DNA of 64,000 nucleotides from UBA1351 sp963677625 (GTDB lineage: Bacteria > Bacillota > Clostridia > Lachnospirales > Vallitaleaceae): positions 310,001 through 374,000 of the forward strand of contig CAXXSW010000004.1 in assembly GCA_963677625.2 (NCBI GenBank). The letters run 5' to 3'. Both the position numbers and the translations under genes were made by a program. Within the stretch, counting starts at the first letter, position 1; the number at the start of each line of letters is the position of its first letter. Under the pieces are notes generated by a model. It made no database searches. It was given only the letters and a program-made list of their open reading frames with translations, and had not been told where the DNA came from. This document shows, piece by piece, positions 52,801 through 61,787 of this stretch.

Positions 52801-53361
52801 CTAAATGCTTAAATAACCACTACGACGAAGAATTGGAATAATACTGCTTGCTGCCATAGCCGCAATAATAATGAGGATCAAGTCTTTAATCATAAAAGCT
52901 AGCATAAAACTAAATACAGATAAGAGCCCCATTGGCTTTCTAACTACTAGGTTCATAATCATGTAAAAATAAAGATTACCAATCACATATGTTGCTCCAT
53001 AACCAATTACACCTATCACTACAAGATTAGTTAATGTAATTTCCTTAACTCTAGCGATAAGGACGGATATAATAAATGCAGTTACACAAAAACCGATAAT
53101 ATATCCAAAGGTAGGATGAAAAACATATGAAAAACCTCCACCTGCTGAGAATACTGGAATACCAATAAGTCCAATCAACATATAGATAAGCTGGGACAAA
53201 AGCGCTGAAAAAGGTTTAAGAAGTAGACCTGCAAATACAGCAAAGAAAAGTTGAAAAGTAATTGGAACGTAGGGAGTTGGTATCTTTATATATGCACCGA
53301 CTGCCATAAGCGCAGCAAACATGCCAATTAAAATCATATTTACTAATTTTTTATTCAACAT
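52801..53361 (-). CDS. bioY: Biotin transporter substrate-binding subunit BioY
   Basis: BioY is the S component of the energy-coupling factor biotin transporter, embedded in the membrane. The 186-residue protein has six hydrophobic helices and the family signature MIGLIGIPVFSAGGGFSYVF (about 66-85) with PTFGYIIGF. I set the start at ATG 53361 behind GGAGGTTTTT; the longer frame has no RBS. A BirA operator overlaps its promoter, so it is repressed when biotin is plentiful. No biotin synthesis genes are nearby, which suggests uptake rather than synthesis. Confidence 0.94.
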   Translation of the reverse strand: MLNKKLVNMILIGMFAALMAVGAYIKIPTPYVPITFQLFFAVFAGLLLKPFSALLSQLIYMLIGLIGIPVFSAGGGFSYVFHPTFGYIIGFCVTAFIISVLIARVKEITLTNLVVIGVIGYGATYVIGNLYFYMIMNLVVRKPMGLLSVFSFMLAFMIKDLILIIIAAMAASSIIPILRRSGYLSI

Positions 53362-53388
53362 AAAAACCTCCATAATCAATATATGCAT

Positions 53389-53417
53389 ATTATACAGAGG
53401 CTTTTTCCAAATGTCAA
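53389..53417 (-). promoter_or_regulatory. bioY promoter
   Basis: Minus strand: perfect -35 TTGACA at 53417-53412, 17-base spacer, perfect -10 TATAAT at 53394-53389. Confidence 0.93.
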
Positions 53418-53441
53418 CCATCAAGCAAGTAATGGTTAACA
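53412..53441. promoter_or_regulatory. BirA (biotin repressor) operator
   Basis: TGTCAACC, 14 bases, GGTTAACA is the classical BirA half-site pair (consensus TGTTAACC-N14/15-GGTTAACA) with one mismatch. One half overlaps the bioY -35 box, so biotin-loaded BirA should block bioY transcription. Confidence 0.88.
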
Positions 53442-53524
53442 TTATATATTTATAACTTGCTTTCTTTTTCTATTATCTACTATACTAGACCATGTGCCTT
53501 AGACATCCTAAAAGGATCATAGTC

Positions 53525-54523
53525 TTAAGTGGCCACGCTAGCTGCAGAACTAGACGCAATAGCAGCAACAACAACTGCCGTTTGAGCCATAACTAGCTGT
53601 TCTACCGTTATGGAAATCAAAGTTTCAGATACCGTCTTACTTGAAAGCTCATTTTTAATATCCTCACTTACAAGATTTACGGCAAACATAAAAATCAAGT
53701 TTTTATCCAGCCATTTAAATTTTTTAAGTTTTTTTATTTCCTTGCTAGCATCAATAACATGCTTCATATATTCAGGATATTCAGAAACGATAGCCATTAA
53801 TCCAATACCAGGATACATGGTCGGGCTTATTTTGAAGCCTTGGTCTTTGCAATACTTAATTGAATCCATGACTTTCTGAGTAATGATATAATCCTCATGT
53901 TCTGAAAGTGATGCTATGTTGGCCAAACTTTGAAGGTTGTTGCTTTTACTTAGACCTTCTAAATGTAGATTTTCGTATATCTTCTCAATGCGGTCAAGTG
54001 GAATTCCACTATGTGCTATTAAGACAGCAAGGGGATAGTCATCACCACCTGTCAGCCATGGGTGATTATGTTTCATTTCATCATAGACGACTTTTGCCTT
54101 TTTGATAAGTTCCCTTCTATAACTTTCTGTCTGTATTGCCATATCCTGAATTTTATCATCAAACATGATAGCATCAAGAGTATATGAGGTTATAGGCAGA
54201 AATTGGCTGCTCTTAAATCCTCCATTCTTCAAAAGATTATAATGGTCTTGCATCCTATCAAAGGCCCCTCTTGGATTCTTATAATTAGTCATTAGCATTG
54301 CACCAATAGCAAAAGAATTGCTACGAAATGGTGAAAAAAGACTGGTTGTCTGTCTGATGTACTTCATTAATTCTTTTAGTTGCTCTGTATCTAAAACCTT
54401 TCTATGCTTAAAGGCATTAACTGCTATAAAACGCTTATAATATTGATGTTGGGATAAAAAACCCCTATCAATGGAGTTCGCATATTCTTCAAGCCTTAGT
54501 AAATCATCTTCTTGAAAGTACAT
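53525..54523 (-). CDS. DUF4003-like protein
   Basis: The 332-residue, mostly helical soluble protein shows features I associate with the DUF4003 family: TSLFSPFRSNSFAIGAMLM (about 60-78) near the start, WLTGGDDYPLAVLIA (about 157-171) in the middle, and an Ala/Ser/Val-rich tail. Function unknown. It begins 1 base after the stop of the LiaF-like gene, suggesting co-transcription. The family call is from memory and from the DDYPLAVL motif. Confidence 0.75.
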   Translation of the reverse strand: MYFQEDDLLRLEEYANSIDRGFLSQHQYYKRFIAVNAFKHRKVLDTEQLKELMKYIRQTTSLFSPFRSNSFAIGAMLMTNYKNPRGAFDRMQDHYNLLKNGGFKSSQFLPITSYTLDAIMFDDKIQDMAIQTESYRRELIKKAKVVYDEMKHNHPWLTGGDDYPLAVLIAHSGIPLDRIEKIYENLHLEGLSKSNNLQSLANIASLSEHEDYIITQKVMDSIKYCKDQGFKISPTMYPGIGLMAIVSEYPEYMKHVIDASKEIKKLKKFKWLDKNLIFMFAVNLVSEDIKNELSSKTVSETLISITVEQLVMAQTAVVVAAIASSSAASVAT

Positions 54524-54524
54524 A

Positions 54525-54980
54525 TTATTCCTCCATTTCTTCTAGATGATAAACTTCATTCTTAATACTAACTCCTGAAAGAGCTGTATCAAAACGAAGT
54601 ATCACATTAGCTTTCTGATCCTCATATGTAGCAGTATAATTTTCAATACCAGCAAGAGCAAGTCTACCTTTCGATTCCACATACCATCCCTCTGGCACTA
54701 CAATTTCAACACCTGAAAAGCGGTTATAAAGGTAAAGCTCATATGGTTCATCTTCTTCTTCGCAATTTCTAAAATCAATGGACACACTTGCAAACATAAT
54801 ACCCAAATCCAATGATGGTCCTACTTCAGCCATATCAATCGACTTCTCATCAAAAGTAATTGCCATATCATGTTCATCCCCTAAAGACTTAGCTTTAAGG
54901 GCAAGGAAGATACCAATAATACCGTTAATTAAACTTGTAACACCCAAGAAAATCCCAAAACCTTTTAAAACTCTTTTCAT
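54525..54980 (-). CDS. LiaF-like membrane-attached protein
   Basis: A 151-residue product with one N-terminal membrane helix (FGIFLGVTSLINGIIGIFLAL) and a beta-rich domain with repeated signatures (IMFASVSIDFRNC, RFSGVEIVVPEGWYVESKG, GVSIKNEVYHL) as in the C-terminal domain of LiaF and similar cell-envelope stress regulators. I set the start at ATG 54980 behind GGAGG; the upstream ATG lacks an RBS. Whether it acts on a two-component system is unknown, as no liaRS-type genes lie nearby. Confidence 0.65.
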   Translation of the reverse strand: MKRVLKGFGIFLGVTSLINGIIGIFLALKAKSLGDEHDMAITFDEKSIDMAEVGPSLDLGIMFASVSIDFRNCEEEDEPYELYLYNRFSGVEIVVPEGWYVESKGRLALAGIENYTATYEDQKANVILRFDTALSGVSIKNEVYHLEEMEE

Positions 54981-55031
54981 AAATACCTCCATTTCACATT
55001 GCCTGTATTGGAAACCTATTATGTTTACCAA

Positions 55032-55934
55032 TTACAAGAGTTTAACCTCGTACCCTAACTGGCTAATGAATTTCATAACATCACTATATTTAAGAACCAA
55101 GGTTTCATCATTACAGCAAGGATGAAAACTGATTTTTTGATCCATTTGAAACTTGGGTGAAAAAACAACTTGTACCTGTCTACTGGTATCATATAACAAA
55201 CCAAACACAGATACAGAACCAGGTTCGACACCAAGATACTTGAAAAGACTGTTTTTTGACGCGAATGAAGGTTTAGTCACCTGATGTTTTTTTGCAAAAG
55301 CTTTTATATCAAAAACGTCATCCTCAGGTATAATGACCAGATAATATTCATCACCTTTTCGATTGCGAAGAAAAAGATTCTTACAATGCTGAGCCTCAAT
55401 ATGCCCACAGTATTTTTTTGCTTCATCTACAGTAAAAACAGGGACATGACTATATGTCTCATACTCAAAACCGTGACTATCCAAGTAATCATGTACAATC
55501 AGCTTAGGAAAAAATACTTCCTCATCATTATAAACATGCATTCCAGCCTGTCTAAAGTGTTCGGCTGTAATACCTTCACCTTCAATATGTTTTCCATCAA
55601 AATCACCTGAATAAATCATCTTACTTCCACAAGAAGGGCTTCGGCTTTTAAGGACTGCAATATGGCAATTATTGGCTTTGGCAATATCTAAAGCCTTTAT
55701 GGCCCCATTCTTAAAAGGTTCCGTCACATCAATACCCTTATTAGAATAAACCCTTCTGGATCCATCTGGAGAAATCTCAGAAGGATCTCTTGGTGTCGAA
55801 AGCCCTCCTAATTCTTCAGGACATACACTAATTAACTGCCCGGTCTCAAAAGCTTTAATACAAGCCTCATTTCCTAAAACAACTCCATTATATCTACAAT
55901 TATCTCCTTTTAAACAGGAACTTACAACTATCAT
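55032..55934 (-). CDS. DUF523 domain fused to a YbaK/ProX-type deacylase domain
   Basis: Residues 1-145 match DUF523 (VSSCLKGDNCRYNG, SVCPEELGGLSTPRDPSEI, KSRSPSCGS), a cysteine-rich domain of unknown function. Residues 150-300 match the YbaK/prolyl-tRNA editing domain family, with YSHVPVFTVDEAK, FASKNSLFKYLGVEPGSVS and FGLLYDTS; such proteins hydrolyse mischarged aminoacyl-tRNAs. The fusion suggests a two-domain enzyme acting on cysteine- or proline-charged tRNA, but this is inference. The end of the flavin-reductase-like gene overlaps its start by 4 bases, indicating an operon. Confidence 0.88.
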   Translation of the reverse strand: MIVVSSCLKGDNCRYNGVVLGNEACIKAFETGQLISVCPEELGGLSTPRDPSEISPDGSRRVYSNKGIDVTEPFKNGAIKALDIAKANNCHIAVLKSRSPSCGSKMIYSGDFDGKHIEGEGITAEHFRQAGMHVYNDEEVFFPKLIVHDYLDSHGFEYETYSHVPVFTVDEAKKYCGHIEAQHCKNLFLRNRKGDEYYLVIIPEDDVFDIKAFAKKHQVTKPSFASKNSLFKYLGVEPGSVSVFGLLYDTSRQVQVVFSPKFQMDQKISFHPCCNDETLVLKYSDVMKFISQLGYEVKLL

Positions 55935-56548
55935 AATCTCTTCTTTCTCTTGTGAACAGGCTTACTCTTATCTCTCTCTTTATGCTTCTTTTTAGCAACT
56001 GAATATCCGAATTTACCCTTATATTCACCTAAACCAAAGTAAGATCCATGACTATAGACAATTGGATGACTTCTATCTAGATGAAATTTATCATTCTTAT
56101 CCATATATTTTTCATCAATATGTACTTGAACAACTTCTGCCATAAACATATGATGAGAACCTAATTCCTTAATCTCTATCGTTTTGCATTCCAAACAAAC
56201 GGGACTGTCCTTTAACAAAGGCGCCTTGATGATATGCCCAATGTCGTAATCCAAGTTCATCTTGGTTAGCTTATCTTCTTTGGCGCCAGTTCTTACACCA
56301 CAATAATCAGTTGGGTAAGTCATTGCTTCTGTCGTTAAATTGATGACGAAGCCACCTTGTTTTTTTATTAAATCATAAGAATGTCGTGATGGACGAACAG
56401 AGATATAGGTCATTGGAGGATTCGTGCATATTGTTCCTGTCCAGGCAATTGTTATTGCATTGTATTCTTCCTTGTTCTCACCACAAGTGACAATAACTGC
56501 TGGTAATGGATACAACATATTTCCTGGTTTCCACTGTATCTTACCCAT
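55931..56548 (-). CDS. Flavin reductase-like protein (FMN-binding split barrel)
   Basis: The 205-residue protein has the FMN-binding split barrel typical of flavin reductase-like proteins: LYPLPAVIVTCG at the start, NAITIAWTGTICTNPPMTYI (about 30-49), SVRPSRHSYDLI and FVINLTTEAMTYPTDYCG (about 68-85). Its basic C-terminal tail (KKKHKERDKSKPVHKRKKRL) of about 25 residues is unusual and could bind nucleic acid or be a degenerate extension. It overlaps the next gene by 4 bases. Confidence 0.88.
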   Translation of the reverse strand: MGKIQWKPGNMLYPLPAVIVTCGENKEEYNAITIAWTGTICTNPPMTYISVRPSRHSYDLIKKQGGFVINLTTEAMTYPTDYCGVRTGAKEDKLTKMNLDYDIGHIIKAPLLKDSPVCLECKTIEIKELGSHHMFMAEVVQVHIDEKYMDKNDKFHLDRSHPIVYSHGSYFGLGEYKGKFGYSVAKKKHKERDKSKPVHKRKKRL

Positions 56549-56568
56549 ATAACTCCTAACTTTTTCAA

Positions 56569-56802
56569 CTACAATTCTTCAAGTTCAGTAATGAAAGCTT
56601 TAGCCCTGTCCTCAAAAAGAAAAAACGCCAAGGCATCATCCGGTTCTGCTTTAAAGCCACCTTCTTTAGCCATTAACTGGGTCACCTGTAAAATATCCAT
56701 ACTTGCTACTTTTGCAAATGCACCTAAGGAAAGTCTAGTCCCATCCTCTATAGCATATATGATAAAACCTACAGGTTCTGCCACGATTTCATATTTGATC
56801 AT
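56569..56802 (-). CDS. Small uncharacterised protein
   Basis: A 77-residue product with a clear ribosome site (AAGGAGG, 6 bases before ATG) and 20 bases upstream of the flavin-reductase-like gene. The composition is typical of a small cytosolic protein, with two beta strands (YEIVAEPVGFIIYAIE) followed by helices. No family recognised. It is likely co-transcribed with the downstream pair. Confidence 0.7.
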   Translation of the reverse strand: MIKYEIVAEPVGFIIYAIEDGTRLSLGAFAKVASMDILQVTQLMAKEGGFKAEPDDALAFFLFEDRAKAFITELEEL

Positions 56803-56894
56803 ATAGACCTCCTTGAATTAGATGCCGATTTTACTCTTCATCCTATTACATCTATCATACCATGAAAATATTCTTCTTAAAAGCAATAATATCC

Positions 56895-58076
56895 CTAATA
56901 AAGCTTGTAAAGCGATTCAAAGGCAGGTAGTGAATTAATTATGCGCTGATAAGAAATACAATATGATAAGCGAACATAACCTGAACACCCAAATGCAGAT
57001 CCTGGGACTAACAATAGATTGAACTGTTTAGCATCGGCACAAAACTTCTTGTCATCTTCAATAGGTGATTTCATAAATAGATAAAAAGTGCCTTCAGGTT
57101 TTAGTACTTCAAATCCTGTTTTAATCAAATGTTCATATAAAGTATCCCTATTCTTTTGGTACACACTAACGTCTACACTTGCATTCAAGGTCTTAATAAT
57201 AACACGTTGAAATAAGGATGGTGCATTAACAAAACCAAGAATACGATTTGCAACATTCAAAGAGGCCATTACATCTTCTACATCTTCAATTTCCGGATGA
57301 ACAACCAAATAGCCTATACGCTCACCTGGCAGTGATAAAGACTTGGAATAGGAATAGCCTACAATTGTGTTGTGATAGTAGTTTAAGAGATAGGGCACAA
57401 AAACTTCATCATAAACAATCTCTCGATACGGTTCATCAGAAACAAGAAAAATACTATGGCCTACTTCCTCTTCCTTTTTTCTTAGAATATCAGCCATAGC
57501 CTTTATGGTTTCTTCACTGTAAACAACTCCTGAAGGATTATTTGGTGAGTTGACGATAACAATTTTAGTTTTATCAGTGATACATTCTTCCATTAAATCA
57601 AGATTAGGTTGAAAGGTCTGAGTATTCGGAGGAACGACTACTAGTCTTGCATTAAAATTACTTGCATAATTACGATACTCTCCAAAATAAGGAGCGAAAA
57701 CAAGAACCTCATCTTCAGGATTAAGTAATGTCTTGAAAATAATATTAAGTCCTCCAGCGGCACCACATGTCATGACAATGTGTTCTTGACTAATGGATGT
57801 ACCATACTTATTATTGGTGTGGTCAGCAATTGCTTTTCTAACATCTTCATAACCTGAATTATTCATATATCCATGAACCATATTAGGTGATTCATTTTCA
57901 AGTATCTCTCTAATGGCTTCTTTAATGGCCTTTGGTGGTTCAACATTTGGATTTCCCAAACTGTAGTCGTATACATTTTCAACACCATGTACCTGGGCTA
58001 GTTTCTTGCCTTCTTCAAACATAGAGCGAATCAATGATGAACCCGCCACTAAATCTTTCATTTTTTCAGAAATCAT
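56895..58076 (-). CDS. PLP-dependent aminotransferase (class I/II)
   Basis: The 393-residue fold-type I aminotransferase has YDYSLGNPNVEPP near the start, VMTCGAAGGLNIIFKTLL (about 97-114), VNSPNNPSGVVYS (about 168-180), VSDEPYREI (about 204-212) and the PLP lysine in GYSYSKSLSLPGERIGYL (about 231-248). It is close to aspartate/alanine aminotransferases of the clostridial type; substrate not resolved. The start is ATG 58076 behind GGAGGATCTT. An extended -10 (TGCTATAAT) at 58114-58106 is its likely promoter. It is monocistronic. Confidence 0.9.
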   Translation of the reverse strand: MISEKMKDLVAGSSLIRSMFEEGKKLAQVHGVENVYDYSLGNPNVEPPKAIKEAIREILENESPNMVHGYMNNSGYEDVRKAIADHTNNKYGTSISQEHIVMTCGAAGGLNIIFKTLLNPEDEVLVFAPYFGEYRNYASNFNARLVVVPPNTQTFQPNLDLMEECITDKTKIVIVNSPNNPSGVVYSEETIKAMADILRKKEEEVGHSIFLVSDEPYREIVYDEVFVPYLLNYYHNTIVGYSYSKSLSLPGERIGYLVVHPEIEDVEDVMASLNVANRILGFVNAPSLFQRVIIKTLNASVDVSVYQKNRDTLYEHLIKTGFEVLKPEGTFYLFMKSPIEDDKKFCADAKQFNLLLVPGSAFGCSGYVRLSYCISYQRIINSLPAFESLYKLY

Positions 58077-58237
58077 AAGATCCTCCTTATTCCTGTTTTC
58101 CAACTATTATAGCATATTCAATTCTTGATAGGTACAATTTTTCAGACAGTTTCAACTTCATCATTTTCTTCATAAAGTACTATTTCTTAACTACAGAAAG
58201 ATTTTTCTTGCAATTAAACCCATATAGTCTTACAATT

Positions 58238-58278
58238 TATATAAACATATGATTATTATATAAACATATGTTTATATA
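58238..58278. promoter_or_regulatory. Operator-like repeats upstream of the pseudouridine genes
   Basis: TATATAAACATATG occurs at 58238-58251 and again at 58257-58270, 19 bases apart. The second copy extends into a perfect 22-base palindrome, TATATAAACAT-ATGTTTATATA (58257-58278), which ends 1 base before the psuK ribosome site. It is a likely binding site for a dimeric regulator, perhaps the HTH part of the kinase itself. Confidence 0.7.
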
Positions 58279-58291
58279 AGGAGAAGTTAAA

Positions 58292-59371
58292 ATGACTGAA
58301 CGTGAATCACAGATTCTTGAATTAATCAAAAAAAATCCATTAATAACCCAGCAAGAACTTGCTGATTCTCTATGTATAGAGCGATCAAGCGTTGCTGTAC
58401 ATATATCCAATTTAACGAAAAAAGGAATTATAAAAGGGAGAGGTTACATCATGGAAACGACTAACTACATTGTGGTTATTGGCGGTTCCAATATGGATAT
58501 ATTGGGAACACCTGATTCCAGCTTAATACTTGAAGATTCTAATCCAGGTACAATAAGTCTGTCACCTGGTGGTGTTGGAAGAAATATTGCTGAAAATCTT
58601 GCCTATATGGAAATAGATGTCAAACTTCTTAGTGCAATAGGTAGTGATGTTTATGGTAATAAACTTATCTCCCACACTAATGAAGCAGGTGTCGATACTC
58701 ACTATATAATGATCTCAGAACAGGATCCCACCTCCCTATATATGTCTATTCTTGATGAAACAGGTGATATGAAAGTTGCCATTTCACATATGGATATAAC
58801 AGCAAATATTGATGCAGGGTATATTAAGAAGAATAAGTCACTTATAGAAAATGCAACTTTTCTTGTTATTGACCTAAATCTATCTCCATCTACCATTGAA
58901 TACATCATGAAAACCTTTAAAAATCAACAGATCATCGTTGATACGGTCAGCGTTACCAAATCAACTAAGATTAAACCCTACTTGGAAAATGTATATGCTA
59001 TTAAACCCAACAAAAAGGAAGCAGAAGCCATACTAAACGTAAAATTAACCACCGATAAAGAGATAGAGACTGCCCTATTAACTCTAATGGATAAAGGTGT
59101 CGTTATGCCTATGATTAGTCTTGGAAGCTCAGGTATCGCCTTTATTGACAAGGGTAATCTTCTTATCTCAAAACATCCTCAAGTTGAAGTAACCAATGCC
59201 AATGGCGCAGGTGATGCTTTCACAGCTGGAGTCTGCTATGGTTTTTATCATCATATGACACTAGGTGAAACAATTCAATTTGCTCAAAAAGCAGCTACTG
59301 CTGCCCTTCATTCAAAAGAAACTGTAGGTGGTCCCCACCTATTCAATCACTTAATAAGGAGTCAATCATGA
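58292..59371 (+). CDS. psuK: Pseudouridine kinase, PfkB family, with N-terminal winged-helix domain
   Basis: It phosphorylates pseudouridine so that PsuG can split it. The 359-residue protein begins with a winged-helix domain of about 55 residues (ILELIKKNPLITQQELADSL, AVHISNLTKKGIIKGRGYIM), followed by a PfkB ribokinase fold: VVIGGSNMDILG (about 61-72), SPGGVGRNIAENLAYM (about 89-104), and the catalytic NANGAGDAFTAGVCYG (about 303-318). The kinase and its own DNA-binding domain suggest autoregulation at the palindrome upstream. psuG overlaps its end by 4 bases. RBS AAGGAGAAG. Confidence 0.92.
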   Translation: MTERESQILELIKKNPLITQQELADSLCIERSSVAVHISNLTKKGIIKGRGYIMETTNYIVVIGGSNMDILGTPDSSLILEDSNPGTISLSPGGVGRNIAENLAYMEIDVKLLSAIGSDVYGNKLISHTNEAGVDTHYIMISEQDPTSLYMSILDETGDMKVAISHMDITANIDAGYIKKNKSLIENATFLVIDLNLSPSTIEYIMKTFKNQQIIVDTVSVTKSTKIKPYLENVYAIKPNKKEAEAILNVKLTTDKEIETALLTLMDKGVVMPMISLGSSGIAFIDKGNLLISKHPQVEVTNANGAGDAFTAGVCYGFYHHMTLGETIQFAQKAATAALHSKETVGGPHLFNHLIRSQS

Positions 59372-60300
59372 AGCAAGAAATAATGAATCAATATGTCGAT
59401 ATTCACCCCGAAGTAAAAAAAGCGATTACAGAAGGTAAGCCTGTCGTTGCTTTAGAATCAACTATTATTTCACATGGAATGCCTTACCCCCAGAACGTAG
59501 AAACTGCTAAAAACGTTGAAGCAATCGTTCGTCAAAAAGGCGGGATTCCTGCTACTATCGGTATCATCAAAGGTAGATTTAAAATCGGTTTAACACCTGA
59601 GGAACTTGAATTTATGGGAAAAGAAGAAGATATTTTGAAAGTATCCAGACGGGACCTCCCCATTGTTATGTCAAAAAAACTTAACGGTGCTACAACTGTT
59701 GCCACAACTATGATTGGGGCATCACTTGCAGGTATTAGCGTTTTTGTCACAGGTGGTATAGGAGGTGTCCATAAGGGTGGTGAAAATACCTTTGATATAT
59801 CAGCAGACCTTATGGAATTGGCCAATACAAATGTAACCGTAGTCTGTGCTGGTGCCAAATCAATCTTAGATATTGGCTTAACTCTTGAGTATCTTGAAAC
59901 TCAAGGTGTTCCAGTTTTATCTTATCAGACTGATGAATTTCCAGCCTTCTATACGTCAAAGAGTGGCTTTGCAGCAGATTATAGAGTCGACACACCTCTT
60001 GATATAGCCAAGGCTATGAAAGCAAAATGGGACCTTGAACTAAAAGGTGGCTTTGTTATCGGTAATCCGGTTCCTGACGAACTTGGTATGGACACTGATG
60101 TCATTAATCAAGCAATCTCTCAAGCACTTCTTGAAGCAGAAAACCTAGGTATTAAAGGCAAAGAAACCACCCCTTTCCTTCTTGCTAAAATCAAGGAATT
60201 GACTGGTGGTGATAGTCTTGAATCCAATATAGAGTTAGTTTACAATAATGCTAGAGTTGGAACACAAATTGCCGTCGAGTACGCTAAACTCCTTAAGTAG
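59368..60300 (+). CDS. psuG: Pseudouridine-5'-phosphate glycosidase
   Basis: It converts pseudouridine-5'-phosphate to uracil and ribose-5-phosphate. The 310-residue protein carries the family signatures ALESTIISHGMPYPQN (about 29-44), VARRD-like KVSRRDLP near 90, GATTVATTMIGASLAGI (about 106-122) and FVTGGIGGVHKGGE (about 125-138). The manganese site and catalytic lysine regions look intact. It is translationally coupled to the kinase (ATGA overlap). Length is normal for the family. Confidence 0.95.
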   Translation: MKQEIMNQYVDIHPEVKKAITEGKPVVALESTIISHGMPYPQNVETAKNVEAIVRQKGGIPATIGIIKGRFKIGLTPEELEFMGKEEDILKVSRRDLPIVMSKKLNGATTVATTMIGASLAGISVFVTGGIGGVHKGGENTFDISADLMELANTNVTVVCAGAKSILDIGLTLEYLETQGVPVLSYQTDEFPAFYTSKSGFAADYRVDTPLDIAKAMKAKWDLELKGGFVIGNPVPDELGMDTDVINQAISQALLEAENLGIKGKETTPFLLAKIKELTGGDSLESNIELVYNNARVGTQIAVEYAKLLK

Positions 60301-60377
60301 TATCTCATTCGATTCACCTAAAGTTTATCTCTCTTATCTATTATATTAATGGCAAATTCGCACAAATAAAACCATAA

Positions 60378-60411
60378 ATAAGGACCTGCATTTTTAATGC
60401 AAGGTCCTTAT
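60378..60411. terminator. Bidirectional terminator overlapping a stop codon
   Basis: ATAAGGACC-TGCATT-TTT-AATGCA-A-GGTCCTTAT is a 15-base-pair stem with one bulge. It lies after psuG, and its right arm is also the last codons (RTLH and stop) of the convergent dehydrogenase gene. T-runs are short on both strands. Confidence 0.8.
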
Positions 60412-61341
60412 GATATTCTCAAACAATTCATTATTAATAAGATTTCCCTGTATATCTGTATTCCAGCCATTATGTGGTGACAGAACAACATTAGGAAAGT
60501 GTCCAATTGGTTCATCCGTTACCTGACATGGTTTACTATAATCTTTTGGGTAATTGTACCAAACATCGGACCCATAGCCTCCAATCATTTTATCCTTCAA
60601 GCTTTGGATCAGATCTTCTTGATTCACAATAGGTCCTCTAGCAACATTGACTATATAGCCATCCTTCATATGGGATAAAATCTTCCTATCCACTGAACCT
60701 CTTGTTTCTTTCGTTAAGGGTGCACCTATAAAAAGAAGATCTGATACTACTGCCAAGGATTCTAAATCGTTATGACTAGTCAGCATTTTTTCCTTTAGAA
60801 GAGATGCATCCATATGGCCTCTATCAATAATATGAATATGGTCAGTAAACGGGCGCACCATTTTTTCATAAGCTTTTCCTATGTGTCCATAACCATAGAT
60901 ACCAATATGTTTATCAAACAAAGAGGTCCACCGTCCCACTTCATCACCTCGATACCACATTCCTTCTTGCAAAGCATTATCGTGTTCCTTGATTCTACCA
61001 AGTAAGGTCATAGTAAGAGCCATACCACGCTCTGCAATAAATTTACTATGGGCATGAACATTAATAAGTTCTATCCCTCTCTCCTTCAAATAATCAAGGT
61101 TAAACTGATCCGTGCCGGTAAATGGGATATATATATACTTTAACCTAGTAAGTTTATCCATTTGATATTCATTTATCTTATGAAGAACCAGACCGTCAAT
61201 GTCAAGATCTATTTCTTTTTCAAAATTATCTTTTGAAAACTTAACCCATTGAATTGCCTCTACATCAAGGATTTCTCTTGTTTCTTCATATCTATTCTTT
61301 AAATATTCAAAAAGCTCTACGTTGAAAACACCGATTTTCAT
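60394..61341 (-). CDS. D-2-hydroxyacid dehydrogenase-like protein
   Basis: The 315-residue protein has an NAD-binding Rossmann domain with GIYGYGHIGKAYEKMV (about 146-161), VARGPIVNQEDL (about 224-235), a catalytic Arg in that segment, a Glu-type region (GSDVWYNYP, about 245-253) and the His in LSPHNGW (about 284-290). This pattern fits D-2-hydroxyacid dehydrogenases (2-oxo acid reduced to D-2-hydroxy acid with NADH). It is the last gene of the DUF39 operon and overlaps the GNAT gene by 4 bases. The substrate is unknown. Confidence 0.88.
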   Translation of the reverse strand: MKIGVFNVELFEYLKNRYEETREILDVEAIQWVKFSKDNFEKEIDLDIDGLVLHKINEYQMDKLTRLKYIYIPFTGTDQFNLDYLKERGIELINVHAHSKFIAERGMALTMTLLGRIKEHDNALQEGMWYRGDEVGRWTSLFDKHIGIYGYGHIGKAYEKMVRPFTDHIHIIDRGHMDASLLKEKMLTSHNDLESLAVVSDLLFIGAPLTKETRGSVDRKILSHMKDGYIVNVARGPIVNQEDLIQSLKDKMIGGYGSDVWYNYPKDYSKPCQVTDEPIGHFPNVVLSPHNGWNTDIQGNLINNELFENIIRTLH

Positions 61342-61787
61342 TGTTTGTCCTCCCTGAAATGCTTTTCCATTTTACGGTGAAAAATTCCTACCTCTGTAAA
61401 AACATCACCTACTATATCATAACCTAACTTTTCATAAAAACCAAGGGTACTCTCCCTGGCATGAAGTTCAATGTAATGGCACCCAAGGGACTTTGCCTTT
61501 TCTTCAGCATGTTTGATTAAATTTCTTCCAATACCATATCCCTGAAATTCTGTCCTAATAGCAACCTGCCTCATTTTCAGACCATAACACTGTTCATCAA
61601 GGGGCTTTAAAACAAGCACACCTACTAGTGCGTCATCTTCAAAACATCCAAGATGAATTTCCTTATCCTCTAAATGGATGGGATCATCTTGAATTGATAA
61701 ACCTAGAGGCTTTCTTAGCAAATCATCTCTTAAATTTAATTCTGCTTGAAATTCCTTTGATCCAAAAGTTATTTCTCTACATACCAT
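61338..61787 (-). CDS. GNAT-family N-acetyltransferase
   Basis: About 149 residues with the acetyl-CoA-binding signature EFQGYGIGRNLIKHAEEKA (about 83-101), LHARESTLGFYEKLGYDIVG and VLVLKPLDEQCYGLKMRQVAI. The acyl acceptor cannot be read from sequence. I prefer the ATG at 61787 (AGAGGTGATTCCA before it) over the GTG at 61796. It overlaps the end of the UPF0280 gene by 11 bases and is joined by a 4-base overlap to the dehydrogenase. Confidence 0.87.
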   Translation of the reverse strand: MVCREITFGSKEFQAELNLRDDLLRKPLGLSIQDDPIHLEDKEIHLGCFEDDALVGVLVLKPLDEQCYGLKMRQVAIRTEFQGYGIGRNLIKHAEEKAKSLGCHYIELHARESTLGFYEKLGYDIVGDVFTEVGIFHRKMEKHFREDKQ

